Source: Nonomuraea sp. SYSU D8015
Lineage (GTDB): Bacteria > Actinomycetota > Actinomycetes > Streptosporangiales > Streptosporangiaceae
Direction: 5' to 3'
NCBI RefSeq assembly: GCF_008065375.1
Contig: NZ_VJYI01000032.1
Location: 1 to 64,000, forward strand
DNA: 64,000 nt
Below are positions 17,197 through 26,117 of this stretch, piece after piece (position 1 is the first letter of the stretch; every line of letters begins with the position of its first letter). Under the pieces are notes generated by a model. The model saw nothing but the letters and a program-made list of their open reading frames with translations. It did no database searches and was not told where the DNA came from. The position numbers and the translations under genes were made by a program.

Positions 17197-19004
17197 CCCT
17201 GAGCCTGCAGGGTGAACAGCCTCGCGTACTCGCCTCCCAGCGCCATCAGCTCCGCGTGCGAGCCCTGCTCGGCGATCCGCCCTTCGGCGAGCACGACGAT
17301 CACGTCCGCTTCCCGCACCGCGCCCAGCCGGTGCGAGATCAGCAGGCTGGTCCGCCCCGTACGGTGCCGGCGCAGGCTCTGATGGACGGCGTGCTCGGCC
17401 TGCGCGTCCAGGCCGGAGCTCGGCTCGTCGAGCACCAGCAGGTCCCGCCCCTCCCGCATCAGGGCGCGGGCCAGCGCGAGGCGCTGCCACTGCCCGCCGG
17501 ACAGCACCACTCCGGCCTGGGGATCGTCCCTGTCTCCGAAGAAGATCCGGCTCAGCAGCGTGTCGTAGCCCTGCGGCAGCCCGGCGACCGTCTCGTGGAC
17601 ACCGGCCAGCCTGGCGGCGGCCTCGACCCGATCCCGGTCGTCGAGCGCCGAGACGTCGCCGAGCCCGATGTTCTCGGTCGCGGTCAGGTCGTACGACATG
17701 TAGTCCTGGAACACCGCGCCGATGCGGCCGCGCAACTCGGCGGGATCCATCTCCCGCAGGTCGACGCCGTCCCAGCGGATGGACCCGCGTACCGGGTCGT
17801 ACAGCCTGCAGATCAGCTTGACGAGGGTGCTCTTGCCCGCGCCGTTCAGCCCGACCAGGGCGAGGGAGCCGCCGCGGGGGATGAAGAGGTCGACCCCGCG
17901 CAGCACCCACGGATGCGCGTCGTCGTACCGGAACCACACGCCGCGCACCTCGATGCCCGCGCGCAGCGAGGGGACCGGGCGCGGATGCCGTGGGATGGGC
18001 AGGTCCGGCGCGTCGGCCACGACGTCGAGGTAGTGCCCGAACATCAGCAGCGCGTTGTGCGCATCGGCCGACTGGCCCACGATCGACGTGAGCGCGGACT
18101 GCACCCCGGCGACGGCCGCGACGAACACGGCGACATCGCCGACGCTCAGCGCGCCCGACGCGGCACTGGTGATCGCCCAGAGCAGGCCGAGCGCGGCGAC
18201 GGCCGCCCCGATCATCGACAGCGACCCCTGCGTACGCAGCGTCCTGCGGGCGAGCCCTTGCTCGGCGGCGTTGACCGCGCGCAGCTCGCCCAGCATCCTG
18301 GCGCGCAGGAAGTCGCCGAGGCCGAACAGCCGGATCTCTTTGGCCGCGTCGGGGCTGGTGAGGAGGTTGGCGAAGAAGATCTGCCGCCGGGTCCTCGAAC
18401 TGACGCCCCACATCATGCCGGCGCGACGCCGGGACAGGTCGAGCTGGGCGCGGACGGAGGGGATCGCGGAGAGCGCCACGACGAGGATCATCCACGGAGC
18501 CAGTACGGCCAGCGCCGCGGTGAATCCGGCGAGGGTGACGGCTCCCTGGGCGATCCCCAGGGCGGAGCGGACGATCCGCTGCGGCGCGTTCTGGCCGGCC
18601 TCCTGCGCCAGCCGTACCCGGTCGTGGAAGGCCGGGTTCTCGAATCGGCTCAGCCCCGGGTGGGCGTTGACGGCCTGGAACAGCTGATCCTGGATCAGCA
18701 CCTGGAGTGCGCGGCGCAGCTGTTCCTGGGTGTACTCCGCGACCGCGGGCAGGGTCGCGGCAGCCAGACCGGTCACGCCGAGCGCCACGCCCTGCGGCAG
18801 CAACTCGGCGGGGCCCGCCCCGGTAGCCAGGCCGTCGAGAACGAGCTTGGTCAGCCACGCGGTGACCACCGGGACCAGCCCCATGAGCAGCACGGTGATC
18901 CCGGATGCCAGTACGGCGGCCGGGTGCGCCCGCCAAGCCAGCGCCGCGGCCGCGCGAAACCGCCGTCGCCGGGTGACGCCGCCGTACCCGGCAGGAGAGG
19001 TCAT
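17085..19004 (-). CDS. ABC exporter (fused membrane and ATPase domains) of the Cys-rich peptide operon
   Basis: 639 residues. The first ~330 form six membrane helices of the exporter fold. The ATPase part has LVGLNGAGKSTLVKLICRLY (Walker A), AVFQDYMSYDLTATENI (Q-loop), LSGGQWQRLALARALM (signature), LLVLDEPSSGLDAQAE (Walker B) and LISHRL (H-loop). It lacks a C39 peptidase domain, so leader cleavage must be done elsewhere, which fits the neighbouring S26 protease. Its ATG overlaps the upstream thioredoxin-like stop (ATGA at 19001-19004). Its 3' end overlaps the convergent S26 gene by 112 bases. Confidence 0.93.
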   Translation of the reverse strand: MTSPAGYGGVTRRRRFRAAAALAWRAHPAAVLASGITVLLMGLVPVVTAWLTKLVLDGLATGAGPAELLPQGVALGVTGLAAATLPAVAEYTQEQLRRALQVLIQDQLFQAVNAHPGLSRFENPAFHDRVRLAQEAGQNAPQRIVRSALGIAQGAVTLAGFTAALAVLAPWMILVVALSAIPSVRAQLDLSRRRAGMMWGVSSRTRRQIFFANLLTSPDAAKEIRLFGLGDFLRARMLGELRAVNAAEQGLARRTLRTQGSLSMIGAAVAALGLLWAITSAASGALSVGDVAVFVAAVAGVQSALTSIVGQSADAHNALLMFGHYLDVVADAPDLPIPRHPRPVPSLRAGIEVRGVWFRYDDAHPWVLRGVDLFIPRGGSLALVGLNGAGKSTLVKLICRLYDPVRGSIRWDGVDLREMDPAELRGRIGAVFQDYMSYDLTATENIGLGDVSALDDRDRVEAAARLAGVHETVAGLPQGYDTLLSRIFFGDRDDPQAGVVLSGGQWQRLALARALMREGRDLLVLDEPSSGLDAQAEHAVHQSLRRHRTGRTSLLISHRLGAVREADVIVVLAEGRIAEQGSHAELMALGGEYARLFTLQAQGYEPTDSESSPDIPNFPDSREEASRRTTTPSTRSKGT

Positions 19005-19528
19005 CGGCGCGTGACCGCCGGCAGCCTGCCCGGGGCGGTGTCTGCCGCCACGATCACCGCGTCCCCGTCGACCAGGTAGAAGCTGGGGAACTGGGAGACC
19101 TGCAACGCCCTGCTCACCGGGCCGCCCATCGGCTCGAGCACGACGGTGGCCGAGGTCAGCTCGCGGGAGAACCGCCGGGCCTCGTCGGGGTCTCCCGTGA
19201 CCACGGCCAGCACGCGTTCGGGACGGGTGTCGGCGAGGTAGGACGTGAACTCCGGCAGCCGCTCATGGCAGGACGCGCACTCGGTGGAGAACACCGCCAC
19301 CACGGAGGGTCCCGAGAAGAACGCACGCGACACGGTCTGGCCGCCGACGGCGGTCGCGCTGAAATCGCCGATCGTCGTTCCTGGCTGCACCATCGAGGGG
19401 CGCGTCGGCCCCAGCTCCGCCAGTCGCAGCGTGTGTGCGCGCAGGCGGCGGATCACCGCCAGGGTCAGCACCAGATCCACCAGGCACAACAATCCGACGA
19501 CGATGACGGCGGCGACGAGGTACGGCAT
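19001..19528 (-). CDS. MauD-like membrane-anchored thioredoxin
   Basis: 175 residues. One N-terminal membrane helix (residues ~3-26) is followed by a thioredoxin-fold domain beginning TTIGDFSATAVGG and carrying the redox pair in STECASCHERLPEF (Cys84, Cys87). QVSQFPSFYLVDGD supplies the cis-proline loop. The layout, with an N-terminal anchor and a CxxC in a short TlpA-type domain, is that of MauD, which acts with MauE in disulfide formation of the methylamine dehydrogenase light chain. TAAGGAG at 19534-19540 overlaps the mauE-like stop and serves as its ribosome-binding site. Confidence 0.88.
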   Translation of the reverse strand: MPYLVAAVIVVGLLCLVDLVLTLAVIRRLRAHTLRLAELGPTRPSMVQPGTTIGDFSATAVGGQTVSRAFFSGPSVVAVFSTECASCHERLPEFTSYLADTRPERVLAVVTGDPDEARRFSRELTSATVVLEPMGGPVSRALQVSQFPSFYLVDGDAVIVAADTAPGRLPAVTRR

Positions 19529-19537
19529 GCGAGCTCC

Positions 19538-20071
19538 TTAGGGGTGGCGCGGCTGGGCGGCGAACAGGTCGGCGAGATCGTCGAAGAAGATCACGATGAC
19601 GGCGAGGACGGCCCCGACCAGCACGCTCAGGGCGAGGCCCGCGGGATGCGAAGAGGTGTGCCCCGGCACGAGCGCGGCGGCGACGAGCGCGAGCAGCCCG
19701 GCGTTGCGGACGAGGTGGCGTCGGCCGAGCGGCGTTCCGGTGGCGCCGAAGCACCTGCACGGCGTCGTGGAGCCCGAACGCATCGCCCTGACGATGCCGG
19801 CGCAGAAACCCACCAGGACGGTGCCGGCCAGCATCAGGCCGGCCCGCACTGTCCCGGGGATCGCCAGCAGTACGACGACGCATCCTTCCGCAAGGACGAT
19901 GGCGCCGCTCAGCGCCGTGGAGGCCCGCGGCCCCAAAGGGACCAGGCCGCGCACGGATACGCGAAAGCCCGCGAACGCGGACTTGCCGCGTATCTTTCCG
20001 AGCACCGCGACCAGGAAGACGACGCCTATCGCCACCCGGCAGGCCAGCGCGACGTACTGCATGGCTGTCAC
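19538..20071 (-). CDS. MauE-like redox membrane protein
   Basis: 177 residues with four or five membrane helices. It opens with CRVAIGVVFLVAVLGKIRG, the usual DoxX/MauE helix 1, and carries TTPCRCFGATG (Cys105, Cys107), the CxCFG motif of MauE. In known mau operons MauE is required with MauD for correct disulfides in a secreted Cys-rich subunit, and a thiol-relay role across the membrane is accepted. The start is GTG 20071 or ATG 20062; neither has a strong ribosome-binding site. It begins 19 bases after the Cys-rich peptide gene. Confidence 0.88.
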   Translation of the reverse strand: MTAMQYVALACRVAIGVVFLVAVLGKIRGKSAFAGFRVSVRGLVPLGPRASTALSGAIVLAEGCVVVLLAIPGTVRAGLMLAGTVLVGFCAGIVRAMRSGSTTPCRCFGATGTPLGRRHLVRNAGLLALVAAALVPGHTSSHPAGLALSVLVGAVLAVIVIFFDDLADLFAAQPRHP

Positions 20072-20090
20072 TGGGGATCGGAAGGACGCG

Positions 20091-20264
20091 TCAGCAGTAG
20101 TCGAAGCTGCTGCAGCTGACCGTGCCGTTGTGGTCGTGGTAGCAGCAGGTCCGGCAGAACTTGCCCTGGCAGCACCAGTCGGTCCAGCACGCGGCTGAGG
20201 CGTTCGCCGAGGGCAGGAGTTTGTCGAGGAGGCGGTCTCCCAGCTTGTTGAGTGCGCGGATCAT
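20091..20264 (-). CDS. Small Cys-rich secreted peptide precursor (candidate RiPP/bacteriocin-like)
   Basis: 57 residues, ATG at 20264 with an ideal AAGGAGG 6 bases upstream; I read it directly from the minus strand. Residues 1-25 form a leader with an amphipathic helix (ALNKLGDRLLDKLLP) and an AxA-type cleavage region (SANASAA). The core (26-57) has eight cysteines at 26, 31, 32, 37, 40, 41, 51 and 57, two tryptophans (CWTDWCC) and a C-terminal Cys. It heads an operon of MauE-like, MauD-like and exporter genes, with an S26 protease gene converging. Four disulfides are expected. The two adjacent Trp and paired Cys recall the methylamine dehydrogenase light chain, but homology is unproven. Activity unknown. 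Confidence 0.82.
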   Translation of the reverse strand: MIRALNKLGDRLLDKLLPSANASAACWTDWCCQGKFCRTCCYHDHNGTVSCSSFDYC

Positions 20265-20285
20265 GGCGACCTCCTTGCAGGGGGA

Positions 20286-20313
20286 TCTTTACGCGCCCAC
20301 AGTCACCCAGCAA
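20286..20313 (-). promoter_or_regulatory. Candidate promoter of the Cys-rich peptide operon
   Basis: Reading the minus strand, TTGCTG (20308-20313) is followed after 16 bases by TAAAGA (20286-20291), about 20 bases before the ribosome-binding site. The surrounding 325-base gap (20265-20589) is AT-richer than its neighbours and holds no other gene I can support. Confidence 0.35.
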
Positions 20314-20589
20314 GAGAACCTTGTTAATGGAGAGAATGGCCGACAATGCGGAAACACGTTCGACAGCTCATGATCTTGACACAGGGAGTGTTGTCCTTAA
20401 GGTCTACGTCACGGCCTCATCGGTGGGCGAGCAGGGCGGCCGCGCAGATCGCCAGGATGGCCGAGATCGGGAGGGCCTCGTGCGTGTGACGGCGGCCCTG
20501 AGGAGCTCTCCGTAGGCGCAATGGTATTGGGTTACCGCGATCGCTCCCGAGGATGGTGACCGACTGCGATCCGGACTACGGTCGAACGC

Positions 20590-20917
20590 ATGATTCCCGA
20601 CATCCACATCGTGTTCGACTGCGCCGATCCCGACCGGCTCGCTCGTTTCTGGATGGTGGCGCTACCGGGCTACGACTTCCCGAACGGCCCGCCGGACGGC
20701 TTTGCCACCTGGGAGGAGTGGGCGGACCAAAAACCGGGTGCATCTCGATGTGAAGGTCGGCAGCGGGCTACCCGAGCAGGAACGCCGGACACGGATCGAG
20801 AAGGTCGCGAACCGGTTGTCGGCCGCCGGCGGCTCGATCTGTCAGCGGATCGACAACGAGGAGGGCTTCTGGCTGGTCATGCAGGACCCCGAAGGCAACG
20901 AGTTCTGCGTTGACTGA
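20590..20917 (+). pseudogene. VOC/glyoxalase-like protein, frameshifted
   Basis: The first frame reads IPDIHIVFDCADPDRLARFW and GYDFPNGPPDGFATWEEW. The domain resumes in the next frame with KNRVHLDVKVGSGLPEQERR and WLVMQDPEGNEFCVD. The two halves are parts of one glyoxalase-like VOC domain. The stretch usually lying between them (metal-side linker with a proline-rich loop) is missing, so a deletion with frameshift lies near 20735 in an A-run. It is probably inactive, unless the break is a sequencing error. Confidence 0.7.
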
Positions 20918-21074
20918 TCGGCTGCGCCACCCCCCCATGCGCGAATTCTCCGATCGAGCCGGCCATTCCGAAGCGCGGCGCCGGGCCGAGCAGGCGCTCA
21001 TCAGCGTGGTGGCCACCAGTCACCCGAGACCGCAACCCTTGGGAGAAACGGCCGCGGTTCCTCGCGGGGCATCG

Positions 21075-24000
21075 TCAGTGGCAGGTCTTTCGATAGGCCA
21101 GTTCTGGGATGTGTTGTTGCCACTCGGCAGGGGACAGGCCGCCGTCCCGACGGCAGATCACGGCGGTGGCAGCGCCGGGATCAACGATGACCTCACGTAA
21201 GGCCCCGTCGGCGGATGAAATGAGGAGAGTCGTCCGGTTGAATGCCACGGCCGGCACGGAGTGGGTGTTGTAGCTGATCGGTGCGGCGATCCGCTGATAT
21301 CCCCGCCAGTCCCATAGCTGGATGCCGAACTCGCCTTCGCCGGCGACGGTGGCGACTAACCCGCCCTGCCGGTAAGGGACAAGAGCGTCGATCGATGCCG
21401 TGTGCGCGGTCTGCGGCGGGGCCAGAGGCCTGCGCAACCCCCGGTCCCAGAACGTCAAACGCCCGTCGTCGTCACCGATCGCGGCCATGTTCTCGATGAA
21501 GAGAATCTCCCCTTCGGCGCGGGCGTCGGATGAGTGCCGGCGTATCTCTCCGGTAGCCGTATCGACCAGAATTCGCCCCCTGCTGGATCCGTCCACGAAC
21601 AACCGGCGCCCGTCCGGCTCGAACATCAGAGCCCCAGATCCCGCACCGGAGACGGTGCGGATCCATCTCCGTGCTCTCACGTCCCACAGCTCCAGGTCGT
21701 CGAAGGCCAGGCCGTCGAGCGCCTCTACGTCATCCGTGGCCGCGCTGAGGGGGACGACCGCGGCGGTTCTGCCGTCGGGGGAGAAGGCCAAGGACAAGAC
21801 TCCGACGGCCGCCTGTCTCCGGACGCGCAATGCGCCGATGTTGCGGCCGTTCGTGGCGTCCCACAAGGTCACCACGGGGGATGCGGGGTGGGTGAGCGCA
21901 AGCGTGCGCCCGTCGGGGCTGAATACCGGGGCGTACGCCGTCTCCGTACGGTGGTTATCGGGGAGATCGTCGACGGGCAGCGGGCCGCTCACGGGTTTCC
22001 GCGCTGCGACGTCCCAAAGGCGCACCTCCGGCCTGCCTTTTCGGCGATGCGCCGTCACCAGGAAGCGGCCGCCAGGGCTGAACAGCCGCTTTTCGCTTCC
22101 CGGAGCGAGCACCTCAGAGCGGGTATAGGGGGAGATGTCCAGGACGTTCACCGTGCCGGACTGGCCGATCACCCGGAGGACCCGGGCATCCGGCGAGATG
22201 CGGGGCTCGGCTCCCACAACGCCGGAGAAAACCGAGGGGCTCATCAGCAGCATGCCGTCGTCCACCCGCCACAGAAGCACCCACCCCCCACCCCGCGTCC
22301 CGGCCAGGAATCGGCCGTCGGGGCTGAATTCGACACGTTCCGCAGGCGGAAGCAGCGGGCTCAGGACCTCCTTGCCCGAGGAGATTTCCCACAGCCGGAC
22401 ACCGTCGTCGGTCGAGACGGCCAGGTGCTTCCCGTCTGGACTGAACACGCCGTCCGTGGCGGTTTCCGGTAGCCAGGAGGCCCGCAGCGGCCTGCGCTTC
22501 TCGAGGTCCCAAAGCTCCGCCCCTCGCCCCGAGCCGGCCCTGGTGCCCGGGGACGGCGGGGTGGTCGTCGATTCATTGGCTTTCGCCGGGATGACCAGGG
22601 CCAGCCGGCCGTCCGGGCTGATGGCACTGACCGGCTCGTCGAGTACGCGTTTCCGGTTCGCGATGCTCCAGGCTTCGTTCGTCCCATCGCGGACCCCGAT
22701 GAGAAAGCGCCCGTCCGGGCTGAACTTCGTAGGGTCGAGGTGGGGGAATGCCACGCCGAGGTCCGTCAGGCCTCCCGCGCCGACGGCCCACAGCTGTGCG
22801 TTGGTCCCGTCGTTCACCGCCAGCGTACGGCCGTCAGGACTCCACACCACTTCGGAGGCCTGTTGCCCCGTCCATCTGGCGCTCGCGACCTCCTTCTTCG
22901 TGGCCAGGTCGAGCACGCGCAGTGCGCCCCGGTCAACCGCCGTACCGGGTGTGTAGACGGCCAGCCTGGTGCCATCCACGCTGAGCCCATGCACCGAGTC
23001 CGTAGCGCTGTACGGGGCGGTGACGACGTCCACCAGGGGCAGCGCCATTGAGTCGATCAGCTCGCTCTTGGCCTCGGGGACCTGGGCGATCCGCCAGGCC
23101 GCGGCGCTCAATCGGCGGGCCAGCTTCGGGTCGCTCATCCGCAGGGCGGCCGCGCGCCTGGCGGCCAGCTGGGCCGTCGCCTCCTTCAGCCGATCGTCGG
23201 CCAGGCCGGCCTGCCGGATGGCGACTCCCGCCGCGACCATGGAGGCGACCAGCAGGACGACCAGAACGGCCGAGACGGCGACCCGCCTGTGGGATGTGCG
23301 CCGGGCCAGTGCCGCGCTCGCGTCAATGAAGTTCCGTTCCAGAGGTGTGAGGTCGTCGCGGTTCCCCGGCTCGATGAACAGCTTGTCGGCGACGGCCAGG
23401 CGGGTGCCCCGGTAGAGGAGCCCGGCATCGTGGCCGTGTGCTTCCCATGCTTTGGCCGCCTCGGTCAACTGCCGATGTGCGCGCAGGCGATCGCGTCCTT
23501 CGTCCACCCAGCCACGCAGTCGCGGCCACGACTCGATCAAGGCCTCGTGCGCCAGCTCCACGGTGTCCTGGTGCAGCGTGAGCAGCCTGGCGCCGGCCAG
23601 CTGCTCGATGACCAGCGCGGTGTCGGCCTCCTCGTACGGGTCCAGCTCCGCCCGGGCGGCGGGACGGCGGGTGTCCTGGGCCTGCTCGCCTGGATTGATC
23701 AGCCGGAGCAGGATCCGCCGGGCGATGCTCGCCTGCGTGGGCGACAGGCCGGCATAGAGCTCCTCCGCGGTATGGCTGATCGCCCCGTGGACCCTGCCCA
23801 CGCTCTCGTAGGCCTCCAAGGTCAGCATCTTGCCCGTACGGCGGCGCCAGACCTCCCGCAGCGCGTGCGACATCAGCGGAAGCGCCCCCGGCTCCTCGGC
23901 GACGTCGGCGACGATCTCGGCCGTCAGCGCCCGCTCCACGGTCAAGCCCTCGGCCATGGCCGGCCGGACGATCGCCTCCCTGAGCTCTTCCTGGTTCATC

Positions 24001-24806
24001 GGCCCCACGAGCAGGTTGGCCTCGCGCAGTGCTTCGGTGAGCTCGCGGTGCTCAGCGCATCGTCCGTAGAAGTCGGCGCGCACCGCTATGACCACCTTCA
24101 TCCGGCTCTGCGGTTGCCGCGCGTTGAGCAGCAGGTCGATGAACTGCCCCCGCTCACGCTGGTCCTGGCAGAGCGTGAACACCTCCTCGAACTGGTCGAC
24201 CACGATCAGCGTGTCGCCCTCATCCTCATCCTCACCTTCGCCCTCGCCCGGAAGGAGCAGCTCGGCATGCAGCATCGGGTGCTCCCCCGGAGCGAATATC
24301 CGGCTCTGCCCAAAGGACTCGCCCGAACGTGCCGCGGGCACCAGCCCGGCACGCAACAGCGACGACTTACCGCTGCCCGAAGGGCCGAACACCGCGGCGA
24401 AACGATGCCGTCGAAGTAACTCGTGCAATTCCTCGACAAGCCGATCCCGACCGAAGAAACGACCGGAATCGTGGGTGTCGTAGGGGGCCAGGCCCAGGTA
24501 CGGCCCGGCGGCACCGTCATCGCCGGCCCTCTGGCGGGCCAATTCATGAGCGACCTGCTGCCAGCGGCGCTCCCATTCGCCGACGTCTCCCCCGCATGTT
24601 TCCACGAAAGCGAGGACGACGGGCAGCGAAGCCAGCCGCTCACCTGCCGCCGCCTGCGACAGCGTGGTGACCGAATAACCGGCGCGCTTGGCCATGGCCC
24701 GATAGGTGAGGCCGCCCGCTTCCTGGCGCAGCTTACGCAACTCGGAGGCAAAGCGTTGAACCGGTCCCGCTGCCGGATCCACCGGACTTTCACGACGGCC
24801 CACCAC
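21075..24806 (-). CDS. XRE-HTH / STAND NTPase / WD40 repeat signalling protein
   Basis: 1243 residues. An N-terminal XRE-like helix-turn-helix (~17-70: FASELRKLRQEAGGLTYRAM) is followed by a STAND NTPase with Walker A GPSGSGKSS (141-149) and Walker B IVVDQFEEVF (201-210). A STAND helical region reaches ~505, a membrane helix spans ~509-530, and a C-terminal propeller of WD40-like repeats (SPDGRTLAV type) fills the rest. An acidic run (GEGEGEDEDEGD) precedes Walker B. Such actinobacterial proteins are thought to be signal-gated switches, some defence-related. It stands alone. The start is one of two consecutive GTGs. Confidence 0.92.
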   Translation of the reverse strand: MVGRRESPVDPAAGPVQRFASELRKLRQEAGGLTYRAMAKRAGYSVTTLSQAAAGERLASLPVVLAFVETCGGDVGEWERRWQQVAHELARQRAGDDGAAGPYLGLAPYDTHDSGRFFGRDRLVEELHELLRRHRFAAVFGPSGSGKSSLLRAGLVPAARSGESFGQSRIFAPGEHPMLHAELLLPGEGEGEDEDEGDTLIVVDQFEEVFTLCQDQRERGQFIDLLLNARQPQSRMKVVIAVRADFYGRCAEHRELTEALREANLLVGPMNQEELREAIVRPAMAEGLTVERALTAEIVADVAEEPGALPLMSHALREVWRRRTGKMLTLEAYESVGRVHGAISHTAEELYAGLSPTQASIARRILLRLINPGEQAQDTRRPAARAELDPYEEADTALVIEQLAGARLLTLHQDTVELAHEALIESWPRLRGWVDEGRDRLRAHRQLTEAAKAWEAHGHDAGLLYRGTRLAVADKLFIEPGNRDDLTPLERNFIDASAALARRTSHRRVAVSAVLVVLLVASMVAAGVAIRQAGLADDRLKEATAQLAARRAAALRMSDPKLARRLSAAAWRIAQVPEAKSELIDSMALPLVDVVTAPYSATDSVHGLSVDGTRLAVYTPGTAVDRGALRVLDLATKKEVASARWTGQQASEVVWSPDGRTLAVNDGTNAQLWAVGAGGLTDLGVAFPHLDPTKFSPDGRFLIGVRDGTNEAWSIANRKRVLDEPVSAISPDGRLALVIPAKANESTTTPPSPGTRAGSGRGAELWDLEKRRPLRASWLPETATDGVFSPDGKHLAVSTDDGVRLWEISSGKEVLSPLLPPAERVEFSPDGRFLAGTRGGGWVLLWRVDDGMLLMSPSVFSGVVGAEPRISPDARVLRVIGQSGTVNVLDISPYTRSEVLAPGSEKRLFSPGGRFLVTAHRRKGRPEVRLWDVAARKPVSGPLPVDDLPDNHRTETAYAPVFSPDGRTLALTHPASPVVTLWDATNGRNIGALRVRRQAAVGVLSLAFSPDGRTAAVVPLSAATDDVEALDGLAFDDLELWDVRARRWIRTVSGAGSGALMFEPDGRRLFVDGSSRGRILVDTATGEIRRHSSDARAEGEILFIENMAAIGDDDGRLTFWDRGLRRPLAPPQTAHTASIDALVPYRQGGLVATVAGEGEFGIQLWDWRGYQRIAAPISYNTHSVPAVAFNRTTLLISSADGALREVIVDPGAATAVICRRDGGLSPAEWQQHIPELAYRKTCH

Positions 24807-25068
24807 CGTTACGGGACTCCATTCACTAGACGACGAAGACGGTTCAGATGTGCTCGCTGATCACATCACCTGTTGACCCCGGCTCGCCGATCGCGCGCGT
24901 TGCAGCCCCTGAATGCCTGTGCGTGAGGTCGATCGGTGTCAGGAGCCGCCGCCACCGGCCGGGGAGGCGCGGAGAGGATTCATGCGCCGAGAAAAGCATT
25001 GTTTGCCCGCCTGATCGGGGGTGCCGAACAATCTTGTCGCCACGATCCTGGTGCCACAGGCCTCGTCG

Positions 25069-25096
25069 GGCAAGCGGTCACGGGGGTCCGCTTGCC
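25069..25096 (+). other. Hairpin upstream of a secreted-protein gene, in gap 24807-25155
   Basis: A perfect 9-bp stem (GGCAAGCGG/CCGCTTGCC) encloses a 10-base loop ending 60 bases before the next start codon. It may be a leader structure or an attenuator. It is too far from any upstream gene on this strand to be an ordinary terminator. The rest of the 349-base gap shows no gene. Confidence 0.4.
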
Positions 25097-25155
25097 GCCG
25101 AGAACTATCTCGTGATTCCGTCCCCGGTCGATCGACCATCTGCGAAAGGACATCC

Positions 25156-25650
25156 ATGCGCACGAGCTTCAAGACCGCCGAATTCGGAGGACAGATGAAT
25201 GACAGAGCAACGCGTCACTCGTGGTGTGGGGCGACAAGGCACAACGCCATGAGGCGCGGCATCTCTCTTTTGGGGCTCGTAACCGCCGCGACCGTGGCCT
25301 TCGCCACGGTGACCCCCGCACCCGCCGGGGCCACCGTATCCCGCGCGTGCGCGTACCGTGGCTGCTCCGGCATCTGGGGCACCGGCTCTGGCGAATGGAT
25401 TGCTGACGGCGACAAGATGTTGATCTGCGATGGGTACGCCGATGGATATTCGGTCGTCGTCAGGACCGACATCGGTCGCACGTCCCAGCCGAACAAGTGG
25501 CACACGAGCGGCGCCGGAAAGTGCACTGAGCGTTCTTACGGCGATGTCGCTGAGGGTCAGAACGTCGCCTTCTACACCTGTCTGGGGAAGAAGAGCACCA
25601 ACTACATCCTCCCGGGTTCGTGTGGCCAGGTCGGCCACGGCACCACCTGA
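25156..25650 (+). CDS. Small secreted protein, unknown function
   Basis: 164 residues from the ATG at 25156, with GAAAGGA 5 bases upstream; ATGs at 25195 and 25249 are alternatives. A signal peptide (ISLLGLVTAATVAFATVTPAPAGA) is followed by a ~90-residue mature domain with six cysteines (ACAYRGCSG, LICDGYADG, KCTERS, YTCLGK, SCGQ), consistent with three disulfides. VVRTDIGR and ILPGSCGQ are reminiscent of small secreted proteins common in Streptosporangiaceae. No enzymatic motif is visible. Not obviously linked to its neighbours. Confidence 0.75.
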   Translation: MRTSFKTAEFGGQMNDRATRHSWCGATRHNAMRRGISLLGLVTAATVAFATVTPAPAGATVSRACAYRGCSGIWGTGSGEWIADGDKMLICDGYADGYSVVVRTDIGRTSQPNKWHTSGAGKCTERSYGDVAEGQNVAFYTCLGKKSTNYILPGSCGQVGHGTT

Positions 25651-26117
25651 CTGGTCGTTCATTCTGCCCAGGCCGGGCGGACGACACCCGAGTCGCGGGG
25701 CCGAGGGCGCCTCCCGCGGTAGCGCCGGACTCGACACCGGCTTTGGCGGGCGTGGGGGGAAGGCCCTGCGCGCCGGCGATGCCATCTCCCTCGACCGGGC
25801 CGATGGCAATAGACCGTGGCCGGCGGAGCCTGCAGCACCACCACTTACGCCGTCAACTGGCTAGAAGGCCGGCAGTCCGCGCCTGCGTCAATGCCGGCAA
25901 CAGGTGGCGCTGCACCCATTGGTTCCGATCCCTGCCCCGGCCGCCCGGCGAGACGCCCGAGGCCACGAGATCACCAGCGCAGTGTGCGTGCGCCCAAACC
26001 GTCCAAGCGCCCCCCACCGCGACTGAAGGGCCGTCATGGGCCTCCAGTCCGCGACGGCCTTTCAGGAAAGAGCGGAACCGCAGCGGTCGCCGCCCGATGC
26101 CGATGGAGAGATGAGCT
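25651..26117 (+). other. 467-base gap without a supported gene
   Basis: All reading frames here are arginine/proline-rich with no family motifs, consistent with GC-driven open frames. I found no strong hairpin or palindrome. Confidence 0.5.
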
